A stretch of DNA of 64,000 bases from Pseudomonas sp. LS44 (GCF_024730785.1 NZ_CP102830.1:2232001-2296000), one strand, 5' to 3'; counted from the first letter of the stretch, positions 9,405 to 18,854 are shown. The notes: a model not told the origin generated them from the sequence alone. Numbers and translations: made by a program.

Positions 9405-10470
9405 GCTGCGCCTGCTGCTCCTCGCGGGCTTGCTGCTCGGCGCCTGCGATGCCGAACCGCCGCCGGGCGAGGGCTTTGCCGGGCTCGGCAGCGCGGCGGC
9501 GGGCTTTGCCCAGGTGACCCCCGGCCGGGCCTTCAGCTTCCCGGCGGATCACGGCGCACACCCGGATTACCGCATCGAATGGTGGTACGTGACGGCCAAT
9601 CTGGAGGATGAACAGGGCCGTGCCTGGGGCGTGCAATGGACGCTGTTCCGCAGTGCCTTGCAGCCCGGCTCCACGAGTGAGGGTTGGAGCAACCAGAACC
9701 TGTGGATGGGCCATGCCGGGCTGACCGGCCCATACGGCCATCGCTTCGCGGAAACCTTCGCCCGCGGCGGCATCGGCCAGGCCGGCGTCGACGCCTCGCC
9801 CTTCAAGGCCTGGATCGACGATTGGCAGTTCAGCAGCCGCACGCCGGCGGACGCGGGGCTGGGCGAGCTGGAGCTGCACGCCAAGGGCGGCGCCTTCAGC
9901 TATCGCCTGCGCCTGGTCAGCAGCCGCCCGCCGGTGCTGCACGGCGAGCAGGGCTTCAGCCAGAAGTCCGGGGAGGGGCAGGCGTCCTACTACTACAGCC
10001 AGCCGTTCTTGCAGGCTGAGGGCACCATCCAGTTGCAAGGCCGCTTGTACCGAGTAAATGGCCCGGCCTGGCTAGACCGCGAATGGACCAGCCAGTACCT
10101 GGCGCCCGACCAGCGCGGCTGGGACTGGTTCTCCCTGCATCTGGAGACGGGCGAGAAGCTCATGCTGTTCCAACTGCGCCATGCCGACGGCGCCCACTAC
10201 CGCGCCGGCACCTGGATCAGCGCCACGGGAGAGCCCCGCGCACTGGCTAGCCAGGACATCGTCATGACCCCCTTGCAGTACAGCCGGGTCGCCGGCCGTC
10301 GGCTACCGACCCGCTGGTCGCTGCGCATCGCCAGCGAGGGCTTCGAGATCAGCAGCACGCCGGTGCAGGAGAATGCCTGGATGGATACCCGCTTCCCCTA
10401 CTGGGAGGGGCCGATCCGTTTCAGTGGCAGCCATCGGGGCGTGGGCTACCTGGAGCTGACGGGGTATTGA
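9394..10470 (+). CDS. AttH/CrtC-like lipocalin-fold lipoprotein
   Basis: A 358-residue protein starting with a lipoprotein signal peptide (LLLGAC, lipidated Cys18). The body is the AttH / carotenoid 1,2-hydratase-like double lipocalin fold, recognised by the YRIEWWYVTANL segment, the later GPAWLDREW segment and the closing YWEGPIRFSG. The same trio of LolD-like ATPase, FtsX permease and AttH protein is known from the Agrobacterium att region and many proteobacteria. Together they probably handle a lipid or hydrophobic ligand at the envelope; hydratase activity should not be assumed. The start overlaps the permease gene. Confidence 0.87.
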   Translation: MNARLRLLLLAGLLLGACDAEPPPGEGFAGLGSAAAGFAQVTPGRAFSFPADHGAHPDYRIEWWYVTANLEDEQGRAWGVQWTLFRSALQPGSTSEGWSNQNLWMGHAGLTGPYGHRFAETFARGGIGQAGVDASPFKAWIDDWQFSSRTPADAGLGELELHAKGGAFSYRLRLVSSRPPVLHGEQGFSQKSGEGQASYYYSQPFLQAEGTIQLQGRLYRVNGPAWLDREWTSQYLAPDQRGWDWFSLHLETGEKLMLFQLRHADGAHYRAGTWISATGEPRALASQDIVMTPLQYSRVAGRRLPTRWSLRIASEGFEISSTPVQENAWMDTRFPYWEGPIRFSGSHRGVGYLELTGY

Positions 10471-11171
10471 GGCAATGTTCTTCAGCAGGGCGCGGGCGAT
10501 CGCCGCGAACAAGGGGACTGCTTTATTTTCTGCTCAACAATCTGCCCCGTCCGAGCCGAAACCGTACCGTCCAGCCGGACGCTCTTGCTCCCGGACTCGC
10601 CACCTATACTCAAAACACCGTGGGCGGACGTGCTGGACGTCCCGTTGGAGAGGGGGCTGGCAAAGCTGCAAAAGTCCTGCAGCCGGCCAGGAGGAAGCAA
10701 GCAGGCCAGCGAGGTCTGCGGAGCAAGCAAACCCGTATGAGCAGTGTGAAGGGCTCGGTTGAAACCTATTTGTCATCGGTGTCTCTGCGGACGGGAAGGT
10801 AAAGTCCGCGCACTTTGCGTGACTACGCTCAGCTTTCTTTCCTAAGCCCAAACCCACCGTCACCACGCCTACTCCGAGTAGGCCGTGAACGGCAGCTAAG
10901 GGTCGATTCCGGTCTGTCACGACCGGCAGCAGTCGCCCCATTGCTGCCACTCACCATAGGCAGCAATCGGCCAAGAGCGGACATCGAGATAGCAAACCTC
11001 AAAGGGGCCGAGCACTGAGGCCGTTGGATATTTAAGCAGCGGGTCCCTAGAACTTTTCCCTATTTATCGGTCTATGTGGATAGGCACATCCACTCGGTAA
11101 GCGCGAACCTGCAGTCTTCCCGCAGCCAGATAGCCACACGTCAAAATGTCAATCAGAGGTTGTCTTCGCTC
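10471..11171. other. Gene-free 700-base region with dispersed repeat
   Basis: Many overlapping short frames but none with a recognisable product. It contains the repeat at 10890-10988. I looked for a structured RNA and saw no clear one. Confidence 0.4.
10890..10988 (+). repeat. Dispersed intergenic repeat, copy 1
   Basis: Starts with CGGCAGCTAAGGGTCG, identical to the start of the copy at 21724. The inner 33 bases (10900-10932) match the reverse complement of 21741-21773 with about six differences, so part of the unit is inverted between copies. The CAGCAATCGGCCAAGAGCGG tail resembles decayed intergenic repeats often seen in gammaproteobacteria. Confidence 0.5.
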
Positions 11172-11570
11172 ATGAAATTCCATGACCCACGGATGGTGCT
11201 CTTCGGGCTGTTGGCATTCGCGGCAGTGGGCTCGGCATCAGCAACACAGATGAAGACCTCAACTCCTGTTTTCGCAACTGAAGTCGCAGCAGTTCAGGCT
11301 CCGGTCCAGGCTGCCGGCAACCCTTGGCCGACCTTGGCCAGTATGGCCGGCAAGCAGCCAGGGCCGTTGCTTGCCCATGACGACCGATACTGGCATGACG
11401 GTCGTTGGCACGATCGTAGAGACGATTGGCGCCGAGACGACTGGCGTAGAGAAAAGTGGCGTAGAGAGCAAGCCCGCCGAGAAGCTGAACGTCATCGTGA
11501 TTGGGAGCGCCACCGAGATCGGGCCATGCGGCAGCGCTACGCGGACGATCACCGCTATTATCGTCGCTAG
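11172..11570 (+). CDS. Small secreted Arg/Asp/His-rich protein
   Basis: A 132-residue protein with an N-terminal signal peptide (LFGLLAFAAVGSASA, cleavage near residue 25) and a very charged second half made of RRDDWRR, REKWRRE and HRDRAMRQRY repeats. I do not recognise the family. The composition resembles small periplasmic proteins annotated as hypothetical in pseudomonads. The Met at 11172 was preferred over the longer frame from 11076 because the signal peptide begins there. The ribosome site is weak. It stands alone. Confidence 0.5.
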   Translation: MKFHDPRMVLFGLLAFAAVGSASATQMKTSTPVFATEVAAVQAPVQAAGNPWPTLASMAGKQPGPLLAHDDRYWHDGRWHDRRDDWRRDDWRREKWRREQARREAERHRDWERHRDRAMRQRYADDHRYYRR

Positions 11571-11809
11571 TGCGAAGCCAGGGGTTCAATCCACATGCAA
11601 CATGGGCGATGCTCCGCCAACCTGCGAAACTAGGACTCAAACCGGTCCGAAATTAGCAGTGCTCGTCCACTAGGCCGTAGAAATCAGGCTGAAAACGTCG
11701 ACGAGGTATGAATCGGATGTTTGTTCAGCGCTTCCCAAATAAAATCTGACCGGCATCAACCGGCCAAAAGGAGCCCTTCGGATGCGTCTAGGAAATCAGA
11801 GGCAACTCA

Positions 11810-12022
11810 ATGATCGACTATTCGGGGCTGGCTGCTCTCGGTGAGCTCAATCGCAGTTTGCTGTTGCGCGACGTGAAACTGCACCTGGCTGAAGTCAAAG
11901 GCCCGATCATGGATCGCCTGCAGCACAGCGAACTGCTCCGGAGTCAGCTCAGCGGCGAGCTGTTCTCCAGCACCACCGATGCTTGCCGCCGGCTCTACCA
12001 CGCGAACGAAGATTGGCAATGA
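11810..12022 (+). pseudogene. SulP anion transporter, STAS-domain relic
   Basis: Seventy codons that match the last part of a SulP sulphate permease: IDYSGLAALGELNR, then VKLHLAEVKGPIMDRL and the STTDA end of the STAS domain. In intact SulP proteins this part follows about 450 residues of membrane domain, which is absent here. The frame ends in a normal-looking C-terminus, so only the 3' end survived a deletion whose left border is near 11805. Confidence 0.65.
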
Positions 12023-12167
12023 GCAGCTGCCACTGGTCAGGGTTTCGGGGAGGTAAAGCCTCCTACTGACTAGGGGCAAGGTTATGCCTGGTGGGCTCCG
12101 GGCGATGCCATAGCAAATGGGCTAGATTTCAGCACAGCGGTTCGCTCACTCAGAAGGGACGGATGCC

Positions 12168-12542
12168 ATGCTCGATTACTTCGCCTTGGGTCTGCTGATC
12201 TTCGTCGGGCTGGTGCTGTTCTACGGGATCATCGTGCTGCACGACATCCCCTATGAAATTGCCGTGCACCGCAATCATCCCCATCAAGACGCAATCCATG
12301 CCACCGGCTGGGTCAGCCTGTTCACCCTGCACGCACTTTGGCCGTTCCTGTGGATCTGGGCGATGGCCTATAGGGAGGATCGTGGCTGGGGCTTTGGCGA
12401 CGGTAAGTCACCGCAAAGCCATGTCATCCATCTGGAGCAACAAGTAGCCGAGTTGCAGCAGCGGGTGGATCGGCTCGAAGGCAAGATGGCGGTAGCTCAG
12501 ACGCCGGCAGATCCTGGTCCTGATCTTGGCGCGGGAATCTGA
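12168..12542 (+). CDS. DUF3302 small membrane protein (YibI-like)
   Basis: A 124-residue inner-membrane protein with two hydrophobic segments (about residues 5-25 and 48-68) separated by a short HDIPYEIAVHRNHPHQDAIH loop, and a C-terminal coiled coil (about 83-107). This is the DUF3302 family; in Escherichia coli the member YibI is encoded beside the HlyD-like YibH, the same arrangement as here. Start supported by AAGGGACGG upstream. Three bases separate it from the next gene. The function is unknown, probably an accessory of the adaptor protein. Confidence 0.82.
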   Translation: MLDYFALGLLIFVGLVLFYGIIVLHDIPYEIAVHRNHPHQDAIHATGWVSLFTLHALWPFLWIWAMAYREDRGWGFGDGKSPQSHVIHLEQQVAELQQRVDRLEGKMAVAQTPADPGPDLGAGI

Positions 12543-12545
12543 GCC

Positions 12546-13505
12546 ATGGATCTCTTGCTCATCCTCACCTATGCCGCGTTGTGCATCGCTATCTTCAAGA
12601 TCTTCCGCATCCCGCTGAACAAGTGGACGGTACCCACTGCAGTTCTTGGCGGTGTAGTGCTGATCGGCGCGCTGATCTTCACCATGAATTACAACCATCC
12701 CTATTCGGAGGTGGCGCGTTCGTATTTCGTCTCGACTCCAGTGATACCGGTGGTCACCGGTCAGGTGATCGATGTCCCCGTACAGACCAACCAGCCACTG
12801 GAGAAGGGTGACGTACTGTTTCGCATCGACCCGACCCCCTTCGAGAACCGACTGAAATCCATCGAGGCGCAGCTAATTCAAGCCAGGGGCGACTTGGGCC
12901 GAATCAGAGAGCTGATCAAGCGTAACTTCGGCACCCGCCGTGATCTGGATATCGCTACCGCTCGTGTGACGGATCTTCAGGCGCAACTGAATATCGCTCA
13001 GTTTGAACTGGATAACACCGTGGTGCGGGCTCCGGGCAAAGGCTTTGTCACTCATGTCTCACTGCGCCCCGGGATGATGGCGACCAAGCTGCCATTGCGG
13101 CCTTCCATGGTTTTCATTCCTGACGAGGGCCATTACTTCGTGGCCTGGATGCGGCAGAACAGCCAGCTGCGTCTGACGCCGGACGATGAGGCTGAGATCG
13201 CGTTCGACGGGATCCCGGGCAAGGTGTTCAAAGGCGAGGTGAAGAACGTGATCGCCGTGATCGGAGAAGGGCAGATACAGCCCTCCGGCACGTTGATGAG
13301 CTACACCGGTTCACCGCCGCCGGGCAGGGTGCCAGTCATTATCGAAATCACCGACCCCAATTTCGCGCAATACAGCAAGCTGATGCCGGGCGGCTCGTAT
13401 GGGCAGGCGGCGCTCTACAGCAAGCATTTCCACCATGTTGCGGTGATGCGCAAGATTCTTCTGCGCATGGCCGCCTGGATGAACTACATCTTCCCGTTCC
13501 ACTGA
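12546..13505 (+). CDS. HlyD/YibH-like membrane fusion protein
   Basis: A 319-residue periplasmic adaptor anchored by hydrophobic segments in its first 50 residues. A biotinyl-lipoyl half motif (VIPVVTGQVIDVPVQTNQPL) opens the hairpin, a short coiled coil follows (about 95-150), and the second lipoyl half reads VRAPGKGFVTHVSLRPG. Closest in layout to YibH. It forms a pair with the DUF3302 gene. The adaptor would link an inner-membrane pump to an outer-membrane channel such as the NodT protein downstream, but the cluster also has a second adaptor, so which pairs with which is open. Confidence 0.85.
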   Translation: MDLLLILTYAALCIAIFKIFRIPLNKWTVPTAVLGGVVLIGALIFTMNYNHPYSEVARSYFVSTPVIPVVTGQVIDVPVQTNQPLEKGDVLFRIDPTPFENRLKSIEAQLIQARGDLGRIRELIKRNFGTRRDLDIATARVTDLQAQLNIAQFELDNTVVRAPGKGFVTHVSLRPGMMATKLPLRPSMVFIPDEGHYFVAWMRQNSQLRLTPDDEAEIAFDGIPGKVFKGEVKNVIAVIGEGQIQPSGTLMSYTGSPPPGRVPVIIEITDPNFAQYSKLMPGGSYGQAALYSKHFHHVAVMRKILLRMAAWMNYIFPFH

Positions 13506-13578
13506 ATGGCGAAACGGTGCAGGGAAGAGGTGAAGAACGTATCGATTCCGGTTCGGTTAGCTGCACGCAAGGAGAAAC

Positions 13579-14685
13579 ATGATGGCGCCTAGTCCTCTCA
13601 CTGAATGGATGCTGTCGCGTGGATTGCTGGATGTCCTGATCCGCGCAGGTCTGATTGCCGTACTGGTCGTTTTCTGCTTCCAGATCTTCAATCCCTTCCT
13701 CGACCTAATGCTCTGGTCGGTGATCCTCGCCATCACACTGTACCCACTGCATCGAATGCTCAAGGCCCGGCTCGGAGCTCGCGATGGACATGTGGCGAGC
13801 CTGATCGTGCTGGTCGCGCTCGCCATCCTGATGGTGCCGTTGTATCTGCTGGCCACCTCGATGGCGGAGTCGGCACAGAGCGCCCTGGAGGTGGTCAAGT
13901 CCGAGAGCCTGCATATTCCGCCACCGAGTGAGGCGGTGGCCAGTTGGCCGCTGGTGGGGCCGACCCTGCACGCCTTCTGGCTGCAAGCGTCGACGGATCT
14001 GACGAGCGTGGTGAAAGAGCTGACCCCGCACCTGAAAGGCGTTGGTCTGACGGTGCTGGGCAAGCTGGCCGGTGTCGGAATGGGCTTCCTGATGTTTATC
14101 GCTGCACTGATCATCGCCGGTATCGCCATGGCCTATGGCGACAATGGCCACCGGAGCGCAGTGCGGATCGCCTTGCGCATCTCCGGCCCGGAACGGGGAC
14201 CGAAGATCGCCGAGCTCTGCACCGCCACCATCCGTGCGGTGGCCCAGGGCGTGGTTGGTATCGCCTTTATCCAGATGCTGTTGGTTGGTGTCGCCTTCGT
14301 GCTCATGGGCATTCCCGGCGCCGGCCTGCTCGCCCTGGCAGTGTTGCTGCTCGGCATCATGCAGCTACCGGTCTTGCTGATCACCGTGCCGGTGATTGGT
14401 TATGTCTTCGCCACCGAGGGCGCCACCGTGGCGAGCATCATCTTCGGCATCTACGCCTTCGTCGCTGGCATGGCCGACAACGTGCTTAAGCCGTTGTTAC
14501 TGGGACGCGGTGTCGATGTACCGATGCCGGTGATATTGATCGGTGCACTGGGCGGTATGGTCACCAGCGGGTTCATCGGCCTGTTCATCGGCCCGGTGAT
14601 GCTCGCGGTCGGTTACCGGCTGTTCTGGCAGTGGGTGGATGAGCCGGCGCAAAGCAACGAGACAAGTGACCAGCAACCGGCGTGA
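13579..14685 (+). CDS. AI-2E family transporter (PerM-like)
   Basis: A 368-residue polytopic inner-membrane protein of the AI-2E transporter/PerM family: two N-terminal helices (about 17-55), a third near 63-90, a soluble stretch with amphipathic helices, then the helical C-terminal half with the GIPGAGLLALAVLLLGIM segment and a final GLFIGPVMLAVGYRLF motif. Substrates proposed for the family range from autoinducer-2 to Na+ or H+ exchange; none can be assigned here. ATG preceded by AAGGAG. The end overlaps the next gene by 47 bases. Confidence 0.87.
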   Translation: MMAPSPLTEWMLSRGLLDVLIRAGLIAVLVVFCFQIFNPFLDLMLWSVILAITLYPLHRMLKARLGARDGHVASLIVLVALAILMVPLYLLATSMAESAQSALEVVKSESLHIPPPSEAVASWPLVGPTLHAFWLQASTDLTSVVKELTPHLKGVGLTVLGKLAGVGMGFLMFIAALIIAGIAMAYGDNGHRSAVRIALRISGPERGPKIAELCTATIRAVAQGVVGIAFIQMLLVGVAFVLMGIPGAGLLALAVLLLGIMQLPVLLITVPVIGYVFATEGATVASIIFGIYAFVAGMADNVLKPLLLGRGVDVPMPVILIGALGGMVTSGFIGLFIGPVMLAVGYRLFWQWVDEPAQSNETSDQQPA

Positions 14686-16237
14686 CGCGGTCGCCGCCCT
14701 CGCCATGCTGCTGATCCCCGGTCCGAGCCGGCTAGTCCTGCTGATAGCGCTTGGCGTTAGCGGCTGCGTACGCGTCGGGCCGGATTTCCAGGCGCCGGGC
14801 GAGGCGTGGGTCGACGGCTGGCACAGCCCGGCACTCGCGCAGGTCAGCCAGCCGCGGCCGTCGCCCGATCCCCGCCAATGGTGGCAGGTGTTCGCCGATC
14901 CGATCCTTGACCGGCTGATCTCCGAAGCCGATGCCAACAATCCGGACTTGAGAATCGCCGGCCTGCGGGTGATGGAAGCCCGAGCTCAACTGGGCATAGC
15001 CCTGAGCGGCCGTTACCCGCAACTGCAGCAGGCCAGTGCCGACAGCCTGTATTTCGACCACAACGAATCCGGTGGCCGCAACCCGCAGGATCGTCATTTC
15101 TGGCAGCACAGCGCCGCTTTCGACGTCGCTTGGGAACTGGATTTCTGGGGACGTTTCAGTCGCGCCATCGAGTCGGCCGATGCCGCCTACTTTGCCGCCC
15201 AGGCCAATCATGACGACGCGCTGGTGCTGCTGCGCGCGCAGATGGCGGACAGTTATTTCGCCCTGCGCACCGCCGAGGCCCGCCTGCGCATTGCGCGCGA
15301 CAACGCCCGTTTGCAAAAACGCAGCTACGAGATCACCGAGCGGCTGTTCACCAGCGGTGAGAGTGCCGAGCTGGATCTGCAACAGGCCAAGACCCAGTAC
15401 CTGGGCACTCTGAGCACCATCCCAGACCTGGAAAGCCAAGTGCTGCGCACCCGTAACGTCTTGTCCACACTGATTGGTCGTCCTCCGGGCCAACTCCCGG
15501 AACTGGCGGAGAAGGAGGGACTGATCCCGCTGATCGACCGCGCCGTGTTGGAGGATGTCCCCGGCAACCTGCTATTGCGCCGTCCAGACGTCCGCGCCGC
15601 CGAGCTTCAGGTTGCCGCCCAGTCGGCGCAGATCGGTGTGGCCGAGGCCGATCTGTACCCATCGCTGAGCCTGCTGGGCAGCATCGCCTGGTCCACTACC
15701 ACGCTGAGCGGCGCTTCCGACACGCTGGATCTTGTCGGCGGCCCCAGTCTGCTTTGGGACGTGTTCGACCATGGCCGGATCAAAGACAACGTGCGCGTAC
15801 AGGATGCCCGCTTGCAGCAGCTGATCGTCGCTTATCAGGACAGCGTGCGTCAGGCCGCGCGCGAGGCCGACGATGCTGCCATCGGTTTGATCAAGTCGCT
15901 GGAGCGTGACCACATCCTGAGCGAGGCCTCGGTGGCCGCCGAGCGCTCGCTGACCCTGGCCAGCGCCCAGTACCGCGAAGGCTATTCGGATTTCCAGCGC
16001 GTACTGGATGCCCAGCGGGCGCTATTCGCCCAGCAGGACGCGTATCTGGTCAACCGCAGTACCGCCGTGAGCAATCTGATTGCCCTGTACAGGGCTCTTG
16101 GTGGTGGTTGGTACAGCGAGCAACCACTGGTCGATCCCGCCACCCGCCAGCAGATGCAACAACGCACCGACTGGGGCGAATTACTGGATGAGCCAAGCCG
16201 TCCGCCCGCCGACACCAGTCCACCTGAGACAAGGTAG
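14639..16237 (+). CDS. NodT-family outer-membrane efflux lipoprotein
   Basis: Outer-membrane factor (TolC-like) of tripartite efflux pumps, 532 residues. A lipobox LGVSGC places the lipidated Cys at residue 43 from this start, or residue 21 from an ATG at 14705; the second gives a normal signal peptide, while the first has a GGGTGG ribosome site. Two OEP domains follow, with WWQVFADPILDRLI near the start and the DLYPSLSL segment in the second half. The family forms a trimeric channel across the outer membrane. The gene lies between an AI-2E gene and an adaptor/permease pair and probably serves the latter. Confidence 0.9.
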   Translation: MSRRKATRQVTSNRRDAVAALAMLLIPGPSRLVLLIALGVSGCVRVGPDFQAPGEAWVDGWHSPALAQVSQPRPSPDPRQWWQVFADPILDRLISEADANNPDLRIAGLRVMEARAQLGIALSGRYPQLQQASADSLYFDHNESGGRNPQDRHFWQHSAAFDVAWELDFWGRFSRAIESADAAYFAAQANHDDALVLLRAQMADSYFALRTAEARLRIARDNARLQKRSYEITERLFTSGESAELDLQQAKTQYLGTLSTIPDLESQVLRTRNVLSTLIGRPPGQLPELAEKEGLIPLIDRAVLEDVPGNLLLRRPDVRAAELQVAAQSAQIGVAEADLYPSLSLLGSIAWSTTTLSGASDTLDLVGGPSLLWDVFDHGRIKDNVRVQDARLQQLIVAYQDSVRQAAREADDAAIGLIKSLERDHILSEASVAAERSLTLASAQYREGYSDFQRVLDAQRALFAQQDAYLVNRSTAVSNLIALYRALGGGWYSEQPLVDPATRQQMQQRTDWGELLDEPSRPPADTSPPETR

Positions 16238-16243
16238 GTTCCG

Positions 16244-17374
16244 ATGAATGACAGCCAGCAAAAGCCTGCAGAAGAAGCGCCGCCGAGCGAGCCGACGCCC
16301 GCCGCCGACGCAGTGAAGAAGGGCGCCAACTGGGTAGCTTTGCTGATCGGCCTGATCCTGGTCTGGTACCTGCTGGCCGATCGCTTCACGCCTTACACGC
16401 AGCAGGCGCGGGTACAGGCTTTCGTCGTTCCGGTGGCGGCGGAAGTGGCGGGGCGGGTAACCCAGGTGCACGTGCGCAACAATCAGAACGTCAAGGCCGG
16501 GGAGGTTCTGTTCGAGATCGATCAGCAGCAGTATCGGATCGCCGTTGATCGCGCCCGCGCCGACCTTGAGTCGACACGCCGGCAGATCGGCGCCAGCACC
16601 GCAGGAATCGAATCGGCGCAGGCCAACTTGCGCGCCGCCCAGGCCAACGAACTCAAGGCCCGTCAGGACAGTCAGCGCCTCGAACGCCTGTACCGTGAAG
16701 ACCCGGGCACCATTTCCCTGCGCCGTCTCGAAGTGTCGCGTGCCACTCGCGAAGAGGCCGTCAGTCAGGTCGCCGCGGCGCGGGCCGAAGTGCAACGTGC
16801 ACGCGAACAGCAGGGCGGCAGCGATGAAGAGAATGCCCTGTTACGCAGCGCCGCTACCGCCTTGGCGAAGGCTGAGCTGGATCTGACCAATACCCAGATA
16901 CGCGCGCGCTCGGATGGCCTGATCACCGATTTGCGCACTGAGGCCGGTCAATATGCTGCCGCCGGCAATCCGGTCATGACCCTGATTGCAATCCACGACG
17001 TGTGGATCAATGCGGAAATGACTGAGAACAATCTGGGCCGGGTCGAGCCGGGGACTCCCGTGGCCATCGTGCTGGATGCACTGCCCGGCAAAATATTCAA
17101 AGGCCGCGTGCGCAGCGTTGGCTATGGCGTCAGCGTTGGTCAGAGCACCGCGCCCGGCACCTTGCCGAGTGTGGAGAACAGTCGCGACTGGTTGCGTCCG
17201 GCCCAGCGTTTTCCGGTGGTGGTCGAGTTCGCCCCCGGCGAGCTGACCACTCCGCGCGACATCCGCGCCGGAGGGCAAGCCGAGGTCATGGCGTTTCCCT
17301 CCGAAGGCAACCCGCTGAACCTGCTCGGCCACCTGTTCATTCGCGTGATGAGCTGGCTGTCCTATGCCTACTGA
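16244..17374 (+). CDS. HlyD/EmrA-like membrane fusion protein
   Basis: A 376-residue adaptor with one N-terminal membrane anchor (about residues 28-46), a lipoyl half (VPVAAEVAGRVTQVHVRNNQ), a long coiled-coil hairpin (about 85-205) and the second lipoyl half (IRARSDGLITDLRTEAGQY). Six bases after the NodT gene, and its stop overlaps the DUF2955 permease by 11 bases. This makes a likely tripartite exporter of adaptor, NodT channel and DUF2955 permease. The substrate is unknown; related FUSC-type systems export aromatic acids. Confidence 0.88.
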   Translation: MNDSQQKPAEEAPPSEPTPAADAVKKGANWVALLIGLILVWYLLADRFTPYTQQARVQAFVVPVAAEVAGRVTQVHVRNNQNVKAGEVLFEIDQQQYRIAVDRARADLESTRRQIGASTAGIESAQANLRAAQANELKARQDSQRLERLYREDPGTISLRRLEVSRATREEAVSQVAAARAEVQRAREQQGGSDEENALLRSAATALAKAELDLTNTQIRARSDGLITDLRTEAGQYAAAGNPVMTLIAIHDVWINAEMTENNLGRVEPGTPVAIVLDALPGKIFKGRVRSVGYGVSVGQSTAPGTLPSVENSRDWLRPAQRFPVVVEFAPGELTTPRDIRAGGQAEVMAFPSEGNPLNLLGHLFIRVMSWLSYAY

Positions 17375-18395
17375 GCGCGATCCTCGCAGCCAGCGCGCGC
17401 TACGCCTGGCCAGTGGCGTTGCGCTGTGTCTGGCCGTCAGCTTCGGCCTGGATCTGCCGATTCCCTTCCTGGCACCGATGCTGGCGCTGTTCATGCTGGC
17501 CTCGATGAACCGGCCGCTGCCCCTCAAGGCCGGATTGGGTCTGGCGCTGATGGTGATGCTGACCACCGCAAGCGGTTTGCTGGTGATCCCGCTGCTGCAA
17601 TATGTTCCTGTGAGTGGGGTATTGCTGGTTGGGTTGTGCCTGTTCCATTGCTTCCGTTATGGGCTGCGTGGGGGCAATCCGTTGGTGGGGACTTTCCTGG
17701 TCATCGGCCTGACCCTTATCTCCGCCGCCGGTACCAGTGTCTTTTCCCTGGCCCTGATGGTCATCGAAGCGTTGAGCAAGGCAGTGCTGCTCGCCGTGCT
17801 GGCCCTGGCGCTCGGCCACTGGCTATTTCCCGAGCCGGCCAATGCGCCTGTCGCGCCTGCCCAGCCCAAGACGCCACCCGCCAAGGCAAGCTGGATTGCC
17901 CTGCGCGCCGCCCTGGTGGTGATGCCGGCGTTTCTGCTGGCGCTGATCGACCCGGCCAGCTACATGCCGCTGATCATGAAATCGGTGAGCCTCGGCCAGC
18001 AGGTATGCAGCACCAAGGCGCGCGATGCCGGGCGCGAACTGCTGGGTTCGACCCTGCTCGGCGGCCTGTTGGCCATGTTGTTCTGGGGAGGGCTGAGCAT
18101 CCTGCCGAACCTGTGGATGTTCTTTCTGTGGATGCTGCTGTTTGGCCTGCTGCTGGCGCGCAAGTTGTACGCCCTGAGCCCGACCCGGCAAAGCCCTGGA
18201 TTTTGGCTGAGCAGCATGGCCACGCTGATCATCCTGCTCGGCCAGTCGGTACAGGACAGCGCCGCCGGCAAGGATGTCTACAGCGCTTTCGCCGTGCGCA
18301 TGGGGCTGTTCATCGCTGTCACCCTGTATGCCTGCCTGGCGGTTTACTTGATCGACGCACACCGCCTTCGCCGGCGAGGGCGCGTCGCAAGCTGA
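17364..18395 (+). CDS. DUF2955 multi-pass permease
   Basis: A 343-residue inner-membrane protein with two blocks of five or so hydrophobic helices (about residues 14-155 and 175-335) split by a Pro/Ala-rich linker. The N-terminal block contains FLAPMLALFMLASMNRPLP, typical of DUF2955. The family is distantly related in layout to FUSC/AaeB-like exporters and is usually encoded beside an HlyD adaptor, as here. I infer that it is the inner-membrane pump of the NodT/HlyD exporter. No classical RND, MFS or ABC pump is present in the cluster. Confidence 0.82.
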   Translation: MPTERDPRSQRALRLASGVALCLAVSFGLDLPIPFLAPMLALFMLASMNRPLPLKAGLGLALMVMLTTASGLLVIPLLQYVPVSGVLLVGLCLFHCFRYGLRGGNPLVGTFLVIGLTLISAAGTSVFSLALMVIEALSKAVLLAVLALALGHWLFPEPANAPVAPAQPKTPPAKASWIALRAALVVMPAFLLALIDPASYMPLIMKSVSLGQQVCSTKARDAGRELLGSTLLGGLLAMLFWGGLSILPNLWMFFLWMLLFGLLLARKLYALSPTRQSPGFWLSSMATLIILLGQSVQDSAAGKDVYSAFAVRMGLFIAVTLYACLAVYLIDAHRLRRRGRVAS

Positions 18396-18407
18396 GGAGA
18401 GGACCGT

Positions 18408-18854
18408 ATGCTGCTCAACTTTCTGGTCGGCCTTCCCGTGATGCTGCTCTGTTTGCTGTTGCAGGCGCTGTTCGTGACCCTGAGTTTGCGTCAATACGTA
18501 CGCGGGAAGGGCGCACACGGGCCGGACTCATGGGTATGGAACACAACCCTGCTGTCGCTGGTGATGTTGATCATGCTGCTGGGCAATTTCGTGCAGATGG
18601 GGATATGGGCGGCGCTATTCATGCTGCTCGGTGAGTTCGACAGCTTTGCCACTGCGCTGTATTTCTCGGGCGTGACCTTCGCCACGTTAGGGTATGGAGA
18701 CGTTGTCATGTCGGCTCGCTGGCGCCTGCTCAGTCCATTGGAGGCGGCTAACGGCATCCTGATGTTCGGCGTCTCCACAGCAGTGATGACCGCAGCGGTG
18801 ATGGATGTCATCAAGCGCCACACCCCGCGGTCACAACAGCATCCCGACGACTAG
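18408..18854 (+). CDS. Two-helix potassium channel (Ion_trans_2)
   Basis: A 148-residue inner-membrane protein with hydrophobic segments near residues 4-27, 46-70 and 112-133 and a pore loop carrying the K+ selectivity filter TLGYGD (residues 93-98). The overall layout is that of a minimal Ion_trans_2 channel without an RCK or voltage-sensor domain. Good ribosome site (GAGGAGAGG). It follows the DUF2955 gene by 12 bases and may be co-transcribed; a link to the exporter is not obvious. Confidence 0.87.
   Translation: MLLNFLVGLPVMLLCLLLQALFVTLSLRQYVRGKGAHGPDSWVWNTTLLSLVMLIMLLGNFVQMGIWAALFMLLGEFDSFATALYFSGVTFATLGYGDVVMSARWRLLSPLEAANGILMFGVSTAVMTAAVMDVIKRHTPRSQQHPDD

Noticed and set aside
10490..10810. 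Possible structured RNA after the AttH gene
   Set aside because: I compared it by eye with RNase P, 6S and tmRNA features and found no supporting pairing pattern.
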